Origin: VRUE01 sp963728835
GTDB lineage: Bacteria > Actinomycetota > Thermoleophilia > Solirubrobacterales > 70-9
Reading direction: 5' to 3'
Length of the DNA stretch: 64,000 nt
Assembly: GCA_963728835.1 (NCBI GenBank)
Contig: CAVSKZ010000003.1
Coordinates: 62,001-126,000, forward strand
The notes under the pieces are model-generated. The model was not told the origin of the DNA. It made no database searches and saw only the letters and a program-made list of their open reading frames with translations. Position numbers and translations under genes: made by a program. This document shows positions 45,171-54,630 of this stretch, one piece after another. Each line of letters starts with the position of its first letter. Positions within the stretch are counted from its first letter, which is position 1.

Positions 45171-47161
45171 CCGAGCCCGGGCAACCGCGGAAACCGCCGC
45201 TGCCGCCGCTGCTGCAGCGCGGCCTCGGGGTGCCGGGGCTCTTCGTCGCCGTCTACTCGGCGGTCGGAGCCTCGATCTACTTCGCGCTCGGGGTCGTCGC
45301 CGAGCGGGGCCTTGGGCTGACCCCGCTGATCTTCCTCGCCGCGGGGCTCCTCTTCGTCCTCACGACGCTCAGCTACGCGGAGGGAGCGGGGATGCTGCGC
45401 GAGCGCGGCGGCTCTTCGAGCTTCGCCCGCCATGCCTTCAACGAGCTGATCGCGTTCATAGCCGGCTGGGCGATCCTGATCGACTACCTGATCGTCGCCG
45501 CCCTGGCTGCGATCTCGGTCCCGCACTACCTGGCGCCGGTCTCCGCCGACCTCGCCTCCTCCGGCTGGGAGGTGGGGATCGCCGCCCTGGTCATCGTCGC
45601 CGCCTGCCTGCTCAACGTCTTCAACGTGACCGGGCGGGGCCGCGAGCGCCAGCTGGCCGTCCTCGCGCTCGCCGACATCGTCCTCCAGCTGGCGGTGGTC
45701 GCGGTCGGCGTCCTCGTCGTCTTCCACCCCGACCGGCTCACTGCCGAGCTCGACCTCTTCACCGACCCCAACGTCACCGACATCGTCTACGCAGCGGTGA
45801 TCGCGATGCTCGCCTACGCCGGGATCGAGGCCGCAGCCGACCTTGCGCCGGACATCGACGCTAGGCCGCGCGAGCTGAGGCGGATCGTCTCGATCGGCGC
45901 GATCGCCGTCCCGTTCGGCTACGCGGCGATGGCGACGATCGCGCTGATGGCGGTGCCCGTGATCGCCGGTCCGAGCGGCCCCGAGACGGCGCTCGGCGGC
46001 GAGTTCGTCGAGGCGCCGATCCTGGGGGTCGTCTCCGCCTACGAACCCGTCTGGGTCGCCGACGGGATGCGCTGGGCCGTCGCGATCGTCGCCGTGCCGG
46101 TGCTCTTCTGGGCGGCCACGACCTCGCTGCTGGGGGTCTCCCGCCACATCTACACGCTCGCGATCAACCGTCAGATCCCCAGCTGGCTGGGAAAGCTCAA
46201 CCGCCGTCACGCGGCCCCATACGTGGCGATCGCGATCTCCGGCCTGATCGCGATCGGCCTGGTCGTGCCGGCGGACGTGCACGTGCTGGCCGGCCTGTAC
46301 GCCTTCGGCGCGACGCTGGCGATCACGATCGCCCACCTCTCGGTGATCCGGTTGCGCGTCACCGAGCCCGGCCTCGCGAGACCGTTCCGCGTCCCCTGGG
46401 ACTTCTCCTGGCGGGGTGCTCGGCTGCCGGTCCCGGCGGTGCTGGCGGCGGCGATCAGCGGCCTCGCCTTCCTCAGCGTGCTCGGATACCACGACACGGC
46501 GCGCTGGGTGGGAGGCGGCTGGATGCTGTTCGGGCTTCTCTTCTACGTCGTCTACCGCAAGGTCGTCGAGGGGACGAGCCTGACCAAGCGCGTCTCGGTG
46601 ACCGAGAAGGCGCTGACCAAGCAGGTGCCGGAGGTCGCCTACCGCAACATCCTCGTTCCCGTCTTCGGCACCAAGCTCGACGACGACATCGTCGCCACCG
46701 CCGGTCGGCTGGCCGCGGCGGAGCAGGAGCAGGCCGCCGCTGACGCCGACCCGACACGTCTGGATTTGATCTTCGTGATCGAGGTGCCGCTGACCGTCGC
46801 CCTCGACGCCGAGCTGGACCCGGGGATCGAGCGGGAGGCGGCTCGCGCCCTGCGCCGCGCCAGCGACGTGGGCGAGGAGTACGCCGACGTTCGGGTGACG
46901 GCGGAAGCGGTGCGCGCCCGCGACGTCGGCGCCGGGATCGTCGACGCGGCGCGGCACAGCGGCGCCGAGGCAATCGTGATGGGGAGCGAGCCCCCCACCA
47001 AGATCAGGGGCGGGGCGACGCTGGGGGGGATCGGCGCCGCGAAGCCGGCCGAGATCGGCGCCGCGACCGAGTACGTCCTGAAAAAGGCCCCGTGCCGCGT
47101 GTTGCTCACCGCGCCTCCCGAGAGCCCAGACGGGGAAGTTGCGCGCCCCTTTCAGTCCTGA
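45167..47161 (+). CDS. APC-superfamily permease, KimA-like, copy 2
   Basis: A 664-residue paralogue of the protein at 43111, with the same membrane core (AVGASIYFALGVVAE, GGSSSFARHAFNELI) and C-terminal USP-like domain (VAYRNILVPVFGTKLDDDIV, EAIVMGSEPPTK). The terminal domain is longer and contains an Ala/Glu-rich insert. TTG start overlapping the small gene. It is followed after 16 bases by two TrkA genes. Confidence 0.88.
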   Translation: MTEPGQPRKPPLPPLLQRGLGVPGLFVAVYSAVGASIYFALGVVAERGLGLTPLIFLAAGLLFVLTTLSYAEGAGMLRERGGSSSFARHAFNELIAFIAGWAILIDYLIVAALAAISVPHYLAPVSADLASSGWEVGIAALVIVAACLLNVFNVTGRGRERQLAVLALADIVLQLAVVAVGVLVVFHPDRLTAELDLFTDPNVTDIVYAAVIAMLAYAGIEAAADLAPDIDARPRELRRIVSIGAIAVPFGYAAMATIALMAVPVIAGPSGPETALGGEFVEAPILGVVSAYEPVWVADGMRWAVAIVAVPVLFWAATTSLLGVSRHIYTLAINRQIPSWLGKLNRRHAAPYVAIAISGLIAIGLVVPADVHVLAGLYAFGATLAITIAHLSVIRLRVTEPGLARPFRVPWDFSWRGARLPVPAVLAAAISGLAFLSVLGYHDTARWVGGGWMLFGLLFYVVYRKVVEGTSLTKRVSVTEKALTKQVPEVAYRNILVPVFGTKLDDDIVATAGRLAAAEQEQAAADADPTRLDLIFVIEVPLTVALDAELDPGIEREAARALRRASDVGEEYADVRVTAEAVRARDVGAGIVDAARHSGAEAIVMGSEPPTKIRGGATLGGIGAAKPAEIGAATEYVLKKAPCRVLLTAPPESPDGEVARPFQS

Positions 47162-47177
47162 CATCTAGTATCCGGCC

Positions 47178-47654
47178 ATGTTCATTCTCATCGTCGGATG
47201 CGGTCGCGTCGGGTCCTCCCTGGCGCGGGCGATGCTGAGCCAGGGGCACGAAGTCTCCTGCCTCGACGAGGACCCCGAGTCCCACGCCCGGCTCGAGGTC
47301 GGGCTCGACAAGGGGTGGGAGGACCTCGGCGGCCAGTTCACGGTCGGGGCAGGCCTGGAGACCGACGCCCTCGTCGCCGCCGGGATCGAGAGGGCGGACG
47401 CCTTCATCGCCTCGACCGACGGCGACAACACCAACATCGTGATCGCCCAGATCGCGCAGCGCCGCTACGAGGTCCCGACCGTGGTCGCACGCATCCTCGA
47501 CCCCCTGCGGGCGGAGTGGTACGAGCGCCAGGGCGTGCACACGGTCTGCCCGACCCGAGTTGCGATCGACATGCTCGAGGCCGCCGTGCTCGAGGGCCCG
47601 TCCCGGGAGAGCGCCGCCTCCGGTGAGCGAGCAGAAGCCGGACGGGGGGGCTGA
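47178..47654 (+). CDS. TrkA-N domain protein, copy 1
   Basis: A 158-residue RCK nucleotide-binding protein: IVGCGRVGSSLARAM, then CLDEDPESHARLE with the acidic ribose ligand, then DAFIASTDGDNTNIVIAQIA. No C-terminal TrkA-C domain, so it is a half-size partner of the next protein. RCK proteins gate K+ transporters in response to NAD(H), ATP/ADP or c-di-AMP. Confidence 0.92.
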   Translation: MFILIVGCGRVGSSLARAMLSQGHEVSCLDEDPESHARLEVGLDKGWEDLGGQFTVGAGLETDALVAAGIERADAFIASTDGDNTNIVIAQIAQRRYEVPTVVARILDPLRAEWYERQGVHTVCPTRVAIDMLEAAVLEGPSRESAASGERAEAGRGG

Positions 47655-47657
47655 GAC

Positions 47658-48341
47658 ATGTACATCATCGTCGTCGGCGCGGGGAAGGTCGGTTGGAACC
47701 TGGCCCGCGAGCTGCTCGAAAAGGACCACGAGGTGACGCTGATCGAGAGCGACCGCCGCCGCTACCTCACGGTCGAGCAGGAGCTCGAGCACAACGTCAC
47801 CTACGGCGACGCATCCGAGCTCTGGGTGCTGGAGCGCGCCGGCATCCAGCGGGCCGAGATGGTGATCGCCGTGACCGGCGACGACGAGGACAACATGCTG
47901 ATCTGCCAGGTTGCCCGCGAGAAGTACGAGGTAGAGCGGATCATCGCCCGGGTCAACAACCCGCGCAACAAGTCCCACTTCGACCTGCTCGGGATCAAGC
48001 CCTCGGTCTCGGCCACCGACCTGATCCTGCGCCTGCTCGAGCACGAGGTGCCCGAGTACGGCCTCGTCCACCTGCTCGACCTGCAGGAGGAGCAGCTGGA
48101 GATCATCGAGATGCTGCTCGGCAAGGACTCGGGCGTGACCGGGCGGCGGGTCGGCGACCTGGAGATGCCCGAAGGGAGCCTGCTGATCTCGGTGCTGCGC
48201 AGCGGCAAGGGCTTCGTGCCGGTGGCCGACACGGTGCTCGAAGCCGGCGACGAGGTCCTCGCGGTGCTCGATCCCGGCCACGAGGAGCAGCTGAAGGAGC
48301 TCTTCGGGCCGGGCGGCAACGGCTCCGTCGCCGATGGCTGA
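47658..48341 (+). CDS. TrkA protein with N and C domains, copy 2
   Basis: A 227-residue RCK protein. VVGAGKVGWNLAREL and DASELWVLERAGIQRAEMV form the TrkA-N domain. The region after residue 140 (VTGRRVGDLEMPEGSLLI) is TrkA-C, the usual nucleotide or c-di-AMP site. It lies three bases after copy 1; both probably regulate the KimA-like permeases. The last eight bases overlap the reductase gene. Confidence 0.93.
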   Translation: MYIIVVGAGKVGWNLARELLEKDHEVTLIESDRRRYLTVEQELEHNVTYGDASELWVLERAGIQRAEMVIAVTGDDEDNMLICQVAREKYEVERIIARVNNPRNKSHFDLLGIKPSVSATDLILRLLEHEVPEYGLVHLLDLQEEQLEIIEMLLGKDSGVTGRRVGDLEMPEGSLLISVLRSGKGFVPVADTVLEAGDEVLAVLDPGHEEQLKELFGPGGNGSVADG

Positions 48342-49563
48342 CCGCGAGGTCGACTTCCTCCTCGTCGGCGGCGGCATGGCCGCCGCCCACTGCGCGGCGG
48401 AGCTGCGAAAGCGCGGCGCGGAGGGCACGATCCTGCTCGCCGGCCGTGAGCCCGAGCCCCCCTACGAACGCCCGCCGCTGTCCAAGGAGTACCTGCGCGG
48501 CGAGGCCGAGCGGGCCGATGCCTACGTCAACCCGCTCGCCTGGTACGAGGAGAACGGGGTCGAGCTGCGCTCCGGCGTCAACGTGATGTCGCTCGACCCG
48601 GCGGCGCGCACGGCGAAGCTGCAGGGGGGAGAGGAGGTCGCCTTCGGCAAGGCGCTGATCGCCACCGGGGCGATGGTCAACATCCTCCGGGTCGAGGGCG
48701 CCGAGAACGAGGGCATCCACTACCTGCGCGCCTACGGCAATTCCGATGCGATCCGGGTCGATGCCGAGGCGGCCGAGCACGTCGTCCTCGTCGGCGGCAG
48801 CTACATCGGCGCCGAGGTGGCCGCCTCGCTGACCGCACGGGGGACGAAGTGCACGATCGTGACGATGGAGGACGTGGCGCTCTCCCGCAGCTTCGGCGAG
48901 GAGGCCGGCCGCTGGTTCCACGAGATGCTCGAGTCGAAGGGGGTCACGATCCACGGTGGCGAGGAGCTGGAGGCCTACGAGGGCGACGGCAGGGTCAAGG
49001 CGGTGCTGACCAAGAGCGGCCTCGCGGTCGAGTGCGACGCGGTGGTCGTCGGCGCCGGCGTGCGCCCCGACGCGATGCTGGCGCAGCGCGCCGGGCTGGA
49101 GGTCGACGACGGCATCGTCTGCGACTCGAAGCTGCAGACGTCCGCCGACGGGATCTACGCCGCCGGCGACTGCTGCTCCTATGAGAGCGTCGTCCACGGC
49201 CGCCGCCTGCGGGTCGAGCACTGGGACGTGGCGATGCAGCAGGGGGTGCACGCGGCAGGGAACATGCTCGGCGCGGACGCGGACTACGAGGTCGTCCCCT
49301 ACTTCTTCAGCGATCTCGCCGACTGGGCGAGCCTCGAGTACGTCGGGCCCGCCTCCGAGTGGGACGAGGAGGTCTGGCGGGGCGACCGCGACGCCGGCGA
49401 GTTCTCCGTCTGGTACCTGAAGGACGGCCGCGTCGCCGGCGCCCTCAGCGTCGAGCGATCCGAAGACCTCGCCGAAGCCCGCCGCCTGCTCGCCGCCGGG
49501 ACTGACGTCTCCGCTGCCAGGGCCGCGATCGCGGACGCCGGCTTCGACCTTTCGGCTCTTTGA
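48334..49563 (+). CDS. FAD-dependent NAD(P)H reductase, ferredoxin-reductase type
   Basis: A 409-residue pyridine nucleotide-disulfide reductase. FAD sites LLVGGGMAAAHCAAEL and IYAAGDCCS; NAD(P) site VVLVGGSYIGAEVAASL; PPLSKEYLRG is typical of oxygenase-coupled ferredoxin reductases and AIF-like proteins. There is no redox CxxC pair. The partner ferredoxin or oxygenase is not in the window. Confidence 0.9.
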   Translation: MADREVDFLLVGGGMAAAHCAAELRKRGAEGTILLAGREPEPPYERPPLSKEYLRGEAERADAYVNPLAWYEENGVELRSGVNVMSLDPAARTAKLQGGEEVAFGKALIATGAMVNILRVEGAENEGIHYLRAYGNSDAIRVDAEAAEHVVLVGGSYIGAEVAASLTARGTKCTIVTMEDVALSRSFGEEAGRWFHEMLESKGVTIHGGEELEAYEGDGRVKAVLTKSGLAVECDAVVVGAGVRPDAMLAQRAGLEVDDGIVCDSKLQTSADGIYAAGDCCSYESVVHGRRLRVEHWDVAMQQGVHAAGNMLGADADYEVVPYFFSDLADWASLEYVGPASEWDEEVWRGDRDAGEFSVWYLKDGRVAGALSVERSEDLAEARRLLAAGTDVSAARAAIADAGFDLSAL

Positions 49564-49621
49564 GCGCCTAAACAGGCACCTTGGATCGGATAGCCTGTTG
49601 AGCGGGCACCTCGCCCGTCTG

Positions 49622-49692
49622 TGCCCGGTCGTCTAGTGGCAAGACACTCGGCTCTGGACCGAGGAACGGTGGTTCGAATCCATCCCGGGCAG
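49622..49692 (+). tRNA. tRNA-Gln (anticodon CUG)
   Basis: TGCCCGG (49622-49628) pairs with CCGGGCA (49685-49691), with G as discriminator. The anticodon stem CTCGG/CCGAG encloses CTCTGGA, giving anticodon CTG. The T-arm GGTGG-TTCGAAT-CCATC is canonical. CCA is not encoded. Confidence 0.95.
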
Positions 49693-49719
49693 CTTTTGTC
49701 TCGCGCTCCGGGGGCAACG

Positions 49720-49952
49720 TTCTGTCCGAGCCTTGATCGAACATTTGCTCGATGAGAAAAAGAGTCGGAGAGCCTGCTCGCTCTTGGGCTTTCACGGCAG
49801 GAGATCGCGCGAAGGCTCGGAATCACGTCAATGGCGATGGGCAGGACAATCGGCTGGAGAACCTTCAGTTGCTCTGCGGCAACTGCCACGCACAGACTGA
49901 CAACTGGGGTGGGCGGGGCAGAAAGCAAAAGCGCAGTCGCCAGGCGTGCTGA
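49720..49952 (+). pseudogene. Remnant of an HNH endonuclease gene beside tRNA-Gln
   Basis: Bases from 49752 encode a C-terminal HNH tail (HVNGDGQDNRLENLQLLCGN, then CHAQTDNWGGRGRK) ending at 49952. In another frame just upstream lies LLALGLSRQEIARRLGI, the HTH that starts many actinobacterial HTH-HNH homing-type nucleases. Both parts are short and out of frame, so a large internal deletion has joined the two ends. The first HNH His/Cys half is missing. The site directly follows the tRNA. Confidence 0.65.
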
Positions 49953-49985
49953 GCGTCTATCCACTCTGCTACTTTCGCCCCTCGC

Positions 49986-50693
49986 ATGAGACCCCGTCAC
50001 GCTTCGCTTCTCTCCCTGCTGGTTGTCATCGCGTTCCTCGCCGGCTGCGGTGGGGGGGACGATTCGACCGAATCGGCGCCTGTGGCGAGCACGCCGACCG
50101 TCGAGGCTGTGACGCAGGCCGAACTGATCGAACGGGGGGACGCGATCTGCGCCGAGGTCAACGCCGCTGTCGGCACGGTCGGGGCAAGCACGGAAACGGG
50201 CGGCGCCGCCGAGCAGGCGGCAGGTCTCTACACCGGCATGGTCGACAGCCTGAAGGGCATCGGGGAACCGCAGGAAACCACCGGCTACCCGGAGTTCATC
50301 GCCGCCGCCGAAGCGCTTGCCACGGCTGAGGACGAAGTCGAGCTGGCTTCCGAACGCGAAGACACAGCAACCCTCGAAAGCGCCGAATCGAACGCGTCCT
50401 CGGCGCTCGCCGACTTCCAGTCGGCCGCGGAGGAATACGGCTTCGAGCAGTGCAGCGAGGGTCCCAGCGCCCCGGTCAGCACAGGAACTGGACCCGAAGC
50501 AGGCGAACCCGGCGCCGCGGAAGCCCCCGAAGAAGAAGCTGCTCCAGAAGCGGTGGAACCGGAAGCAGAAGAAGCTCCGGAAGCTGCGCCTGAAACCGGC
50601 GGGGCCGGTGGCACCGCCGAAGGTGGCGGTACTGCTGGAGCCCCCGAAGGCGGCGGCACGACTGGCGGTAGCTCCGGCGGCATCGGCCCCTAG
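49986..50693 (+). CDS. Lipoprotein with Glu/Ala/Pro- and Gly-rich tail
   Basis: A 235-residue lipoprotein: LLSLLVVIAFLAGCGGG gives the signal and lipobox Cys. Residues 45-155 form a helical domain (AELIERGDAICAEVNAAVG, YTGMVDSLKGIG) with paired Cys. The last 75 residues are low-complexity Glu/Ala/Pro then Gly/Thr-rich, probably a wall-spanning stalk. The function is unknown. Confidence 0.75.
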   Translation: MRPRHASLLSLLVVIAFLAGCGGGDDSTESAPVASTPTVEAVTQAELIERGDAICAEVNAAVGTVGASTETGGAAEQAAGLYTGMVDSLKGIGEPQETTGYPEFIAAAEALATAEDEVELASEREDTATLESAESNASSALADFQSAAEEYGFEQCSEGPSAPVSTGTGPEAGEPGAAEAPEEEAAPEAVEPEAEEAPEAAPETGGAGGTAEGGGTAGAPEGGGTTGGSSGGIGP

Positions 50694-50710
50694 CCGAGGG
50701 GCGACTCCAA

Positions 50711-50778
50711 GACGGCCTCGGGGGTCCTTCCCCAGGCCGCTTCGCAGGAGTTCCTGGGGAAGGACCCCCGAGGCCGTC
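50711..50778. terminator. 26-bp perfect hairpin between convergent genes
   Basis: Bases 50711-50736 are completely complementary to 50753-50778 with a 16-nt loop. The lipoprotein gene ends before it, and the stop of the convergent ABC gene starts at its edge. A bidirectional terminator is likely; there is no T-run. It is the longest perfect stem in the window. Confidence 0.8.
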
Positions 50779-52642
50779 AGGCAGCCGAGCTTCGTTCCCA
50801 GGCGCCGTAAAGCCGCGAGTACGGCCCGCCGGCCCCGATCAGCTCCTCGTGCGTGCCGGTCTCGGCGATGCGTCCTCCTTCGAGGACGACGATCTTGCCG
50901 GCTCGGCGAATCGTCGAGAGCCGGTGGGCGATCACGATCGCGGTGCGGCCGGCCAGCAGGCGCTCCAGCCCGCGCTCGATCGTCTTCTCGGTGCGCACGT
51001 CGACGTTCGAGGTCGCCTCGTCGAGGATAAGGATGCGGGGCTCGGCGATCAGCGCCCTGGCGAAGGCGACGAGCTGGCGCTGGCCGGCCGAGAGATGCAC
51101 TCCCCTCTCTCCGACCTCGGTCTCGATCCCCTCCGGCAGCGCCGCGATGAAGTCCGTTGCGCCGACGGCCGCCGCCGCGGCTTCGATCTCCTCCAGCGAG
51201 GCGCCCGGCCGGCCGAAGGCGATGTTCTCGCGCACGCTGCCGGAGAAGAGGAAGCCCTCCTGGGGGACGATCCCGAGCTGTCGCCGCAGCGCCTGCTGGC
51301 GCATATCGCGCAGGTCGTGGCCGTCGACCAGCACACGGCCTCGCTGGGGGTCGTAGAAGCGCGCGACCAGCTTCGCGAAGGTCGACTTGCCGGCTCCGGT
51401 GGCGCCGACCAGGGCCAGCGTCTGTCCGGGGGGCACGTGCAGGTCGACTTCCTCCAGCGCCCAGGAATCAGGCGGCGGATGCTCTGCTCCCGCAAGCTCG
51501 CGCTCATCATTACCGGAGATCTCGCGAGCTTGCTCCCGCGTCCGCTCCGCCTCGTCGGCATAGGAGAAGCTGACACCTTCCATCTCGATCTCGCCGCGCA
51601 GGGTTCCCGGGTCGAGGGCAGCGGGCGCGTCGACCATGTCCGGCTTGGTGTCGAGCAGCTCGAAGATCTTGTCGAGGGCCGCCATCCCCTGCTGGTAGGT
51701 CGTGTACAGCTGGGAGAGCTGCTGGATCGGGTCGAAGAAGAGCTGGAGGTAGCCGATGAAGGCGACGATCACGCCGACCTGGATGGCGTCGTCGATCGCC
51801 AGGGTGCCGCCGTAGAGGATGATCGCTGCGGTGCCGACGGCCGAGAGCAGTTCCACGCCGGGGAAGTAGGTGGCGTTGAGGTAGACGGTCTTCATGTTGG
51901 CCTCGCGGTTGGCCTCGTTGAGCTCGTCCATCGCGGTCGTGTGCCGCGTCTCCTGGCCGAAGCTGCGAACCACCCGCACTCCGCTCAGCGTCTCCTGGAG
52001 ATAGGCCGTGACAGCGGCGATCCGCTCGCGCGTGGCCCGGTAGGCGCCGTGGGAGACGATCCGGAAGATGACGCTGGCGATCGCCAGCAGCGGGAAGGTG
52101 AGGAAGGCGACCAGGGCCAGCTTCAGGTCGAGCAGGAGCATGATCGTCACCACGCCGATCAGGGTGAGGCCGCTGGAGAGCAGCGTCACCGCTCCCGTGG
52201 TGACGAGCTGGTTGAGCGCCTCGATGTCGTTGGTCAGGCGGCTGATCAGCATGCCCGGGCTGCGCCGCGTGAAGAAGCCGATCGACATCGACTGGATGTG
52301 GGCGAATACGTGCTCACGCAGGTCCTGGAGGGCGCGGGTGCCGACCCAGCCGACCAGGTAGGTCTGGGCGTAGGTGGCGATGGCGTAGACGATCGCCGCG
52401 CAGACGAAGACGATCACGATCAGCGCAAGGGCGGCGGTGTCGCGGGTGGCGATGCCGGCGTCGATCGCCTGTCCGGCGAGGTACGGGGGCGCGAGCCCGG
52501 CGGCGGTGGCGGCGAGGATCGCGACGAGGGTCAGCGTGACCCGTCCGCGGTAAGGACGCAGCAGTCCGGCAAGCCAGCGCAGCTTGCGGGCACGCTGGTC
52601 CTCGCCGCGGAGCAGGCGCCAGAGGTTGCCGATCCGTCTCAC
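50777..52642 (-). CDS. ABC exporter half-transporter (permease-ATPase), B subunit
   Basis: A 621-residue type IV ABC exporter half: six helices (about 30-320), then the ATPase with GATGAGKSTFAKL (Walker A), LSAGQRQLVAF (signature) and RILILDEATSNVD (Walker B). The signature reads LSAGQ rather than LSGGQ, so one of the two composite ATP sites may be degenerate, as in heterodimeric exporters. GTG 52642 (MRRIGNLWRLL) was chosen; a GTG at 52675 would lie in the intergenic hairpin. It pairs with the gene upstream. Confidence 0.9.
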   Translation of the reverse strand: MRRIGNLWRLLRGEDQRARKLRWLAGLLRPYRGRVTLTLVAILAATAAGLAPPYLAGQAIDAGIATRDTAALALIVIVFVCAAIVYAIATYAQTYLVGWVGTRALQDLREHVFAHIQSMSIGFFTRRSPGMLISRLTNDIEALNQLVTTGAVTLLSSGLTLIGVVTIMLLLDLKLALVAFLTFPLLAIASVIFRIVSHGAYRATRERIAAVTAYLQETLSGVRVVRSFGQETRHTTAMDELNEANREANMKTVYLNATYFPGVELLSAVGTAAIILYGGTLAIDDAIQVGVIVAFIGYLQLFFDPIQQLSQLYTTYQQGMAALDKIFELLDTKPDMVDAPAALDPGTLRGEIEMEGVSFSYADEAERTREQAREISGNDERELAGAEHPPPDSWALEEVDLHVPPGQTLALVGATGAGKSTFAKLVARFYDPQRGRVLVDGHDLRDMRQQALRRQLGIVPQEGFLFSGSVRENIAFGRPGASLEEIEAAAAAVGATDFIAALPEGIETEVGERGVHLSAGQRQLVAFARALIAEPRILILDEATSNVDVRTEKTIERGLERLLAGRTAIVIAHRLSTIRRAGKIVVLEGGRIAETGTHEELIGAGGPYSRLYGAWERSSAA

Positions 52643-52659
52643 AGGTGCGCCTCGCGTTC

Positions 52660-52715
52660 GCGCCCCAATCGACACGGATTCGAGCCCCCGGAAGTCACCG
52701 TGTCGATTGGGGCGC
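52660..52715. repeat. 18-bp perfect hairpin between the ABC exporter genes
   Basis: Bases 52660-52677 pair with 52698-52715; the loop is 20 nt. It lies directly after the stop codon of the upstream ABC half-transporter gene and just before the next start, within the presumed operon. It could set the ratio of the two subunits or be a palindromic repeat insertion. Confidence 0.7.
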
Positions 52716-54534
52716 TCACAGCCGGGCCAGCTCCTCGCGCTGCTCGAGGTCGCGCTGGAGGAAGACCGTGTCGGCGAGGCCGTGCTCGGCGATCTCCCGG
52801 TAGAAGCCGCACCCCTCGAGCAGCTCCTCGTGGGTGCCGCGGTCGACTATCCGGCCCCGTCCATCACCACCACCTCGTCGGCAAGCGAGACGGTGGAGAG
52901 GCGGTGGGCGATGACGAAGGTCGTGCGGCCGGCCATCGCTTCCTGCAGTCCCGTCTTGATCGCCGCCTCGGTGGTCGCGTCGACAGCCGAGGTGGCGTCG
53001 TCGAGGATCAGGATCCGCGGGTCGGCCAGCAGGGCACGGGCGATCGCCACCCGCTGGCGCTGCCCGCCGGAGAGGGTGAGGCCGCGCTCGCCCACGGTGG
53101 TGTCGTAGCCGCCGGGCAGGTCGCGGATGAACTCGTCCGCCTGGGCGCGGCGGGCGGCCACTTCGATCTCCTCGCGGCTCGCCTGCGGCCGGGCGTAGGC
53201 GATGTTCTCGGCGACGCTGGCGCTGAAGAGGAAGCTGTCGTCGGCGACGAAGGCGACCTGCGAGCGCAGCGATGCGACGTCGACCGTGCGTATGTCCACC
53301 CCGTCGACCAGCACCGACCCCTCGCCGGCGTCATACAGCCTGGCGATCAGCGCAACCAGGCTGGTCTTGCCCGAGCCCGACGGCCCGACCAGGGCCACCG
53401 TGCTCCCCGCGGCCACGTCGAGGTTGACGTCGCTCAGGGCCGCATCCGACTTCGACCCACCCTCAGCGTGGTTTTCCACGTCGGATGCGCCGGCGCGGTC
53501 ACTGCCGTAGCGCAGGGTCACCCCCCGCAGCTCGACTCGTCCCCCGCCGGCCGGCAGGGCGGGTGCTCCGGGGGGCTCTCGATCCGCGGCTCGCGGTCGA
53601 GCACTTCGAACAGCCGGTTGCCGGAGGCGATTGCCCGCTGTGCCATGCCCAGCGTCATCCCCAGCATCCGCATCGGCGCCGCCAGCATCACGACGTAGAC
53701 GTAGAAGGCGGTGAAGGCGCCGAGGCTGAGGCTGCCGGCGATCACCTGGCGACCGCCGACGAGCAGGACCAGCGCTATCCCGATCTGGGGGAGGAAGCCG
53801 AGGAGCGGCGAGAAGAAAGCCTGCAGGCGGGTCGAGTAGACGCTCTGGTCGAAGACGCGGGTGACGGCGCGCTGAAAGCGGTGCAACTGGTGCTCCTCGC
53901 GGGCGAAGGCCTTGACGATGCGGATGCCGGAGACGCTCTCCTCGGCTTCGGCGGTCAGCTCGGCGAGACGTTGCTGCACCTCCTGCACGGCCGGCCGCGA
54001 GACCCGGTTGTAGCGGGAGGAGGCGTAGACGACGAACGGGGCCGGGGCCAGCGCAATCAGCGCCAGCCAGGGCTCGAGCGCGAACATCACCGCGCTGGCG
54101 AGGACGATCGTCAGCAGGTTCTGGGTGATGAAGATCAGGCCGTAGCCGAGGAAGAAGCGGATCGACTGCAGGTCGACGGTCGCCCGCGACATCAGCTGAC
54201 CCGTCTGCTGGCCGTCGAAGAAGCCCAGCTCGAGCCGCTGCAGGTGCCCGTAGAAGCGCTGGCGCAGGTCGAACTCGACCGCAAGCGAGACTTTTCCCGC
54301 CACCACCCGCCGCACGAGGGTCAACCCCAGGCGCAGGATCCCGGCGGTGACGATCGCCAGCGCCAGCGGAAGCAGGTCAGGCTGTTCTTCGGCCTGGATC
54401 GCGTTGATCGCGCGCCCGATCAGCCACGGGATCAAGACCGTCATCCCCATCGCGGCCCAGGCGAACACCAGCGATCCCCAGAGCTGACCCCGGTAGGGAC
54501 GGAGGAAGGCGGTCAGACGGCGGTAGGTCCGCAT
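52716..54534 (-). CDS. ABC exporter half-transporter, A subunit (two frameshifts)
   Basis: The partner half-exporter, 606 residues after correction. The membrane domain (MRTYRRLTAFLRPYRGQ onward, six helices) is intact to 53580. One C is missing in the C-run at about 53569-53574 (plus strand G-run), separating VLDREPRIESPP from VELRGVTLRYGSD. The ATPase has VGPSGSGKTSLVAL, TLSGGQRQRVAIA and RILILDDATSAVD. A second missing base at 52854-52858 cuts VVMDGGRIVDRGTHEEL. Both breaks are in homopolymers and each needs one base. ATG 54534. Confidence 0.88.
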
Positions 54535-54540
54535 CGAATC

Positions 54541-54556
54541 TCACTATACAAAGTGA
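54541..54556. promoter_or_regulatory. Palindrome at the ABC exporter promoter
   Basis: TCACTATACAAAGTGA is an inverted repeat (TCACT-N6-AGTGA) seven bases upstream of the exporter start. It contains TATAGT on the minus strand, a -10-like box. It is suited to a repressor of the PadR or GntR type, but no such regulator lies in the window. Confidence 0.5.
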
Positions 54557-54630
54557 AGTATTGGCCCCCGTGGGTCGGGGGACCGGTGAAGATGCGTCAC
54601 AGCGCAGGGAGAGTTGGGCCGGCCGGCCCC

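Noticed and set aside
49735..49753. LexA box upstream of the HNH remnant
   Set aside because: ATCGAACATTTGCTCGAT keeps the outer palindrome but the GTTC half is changed to GCTC, so it is too weak beside the clear box at uvrA.
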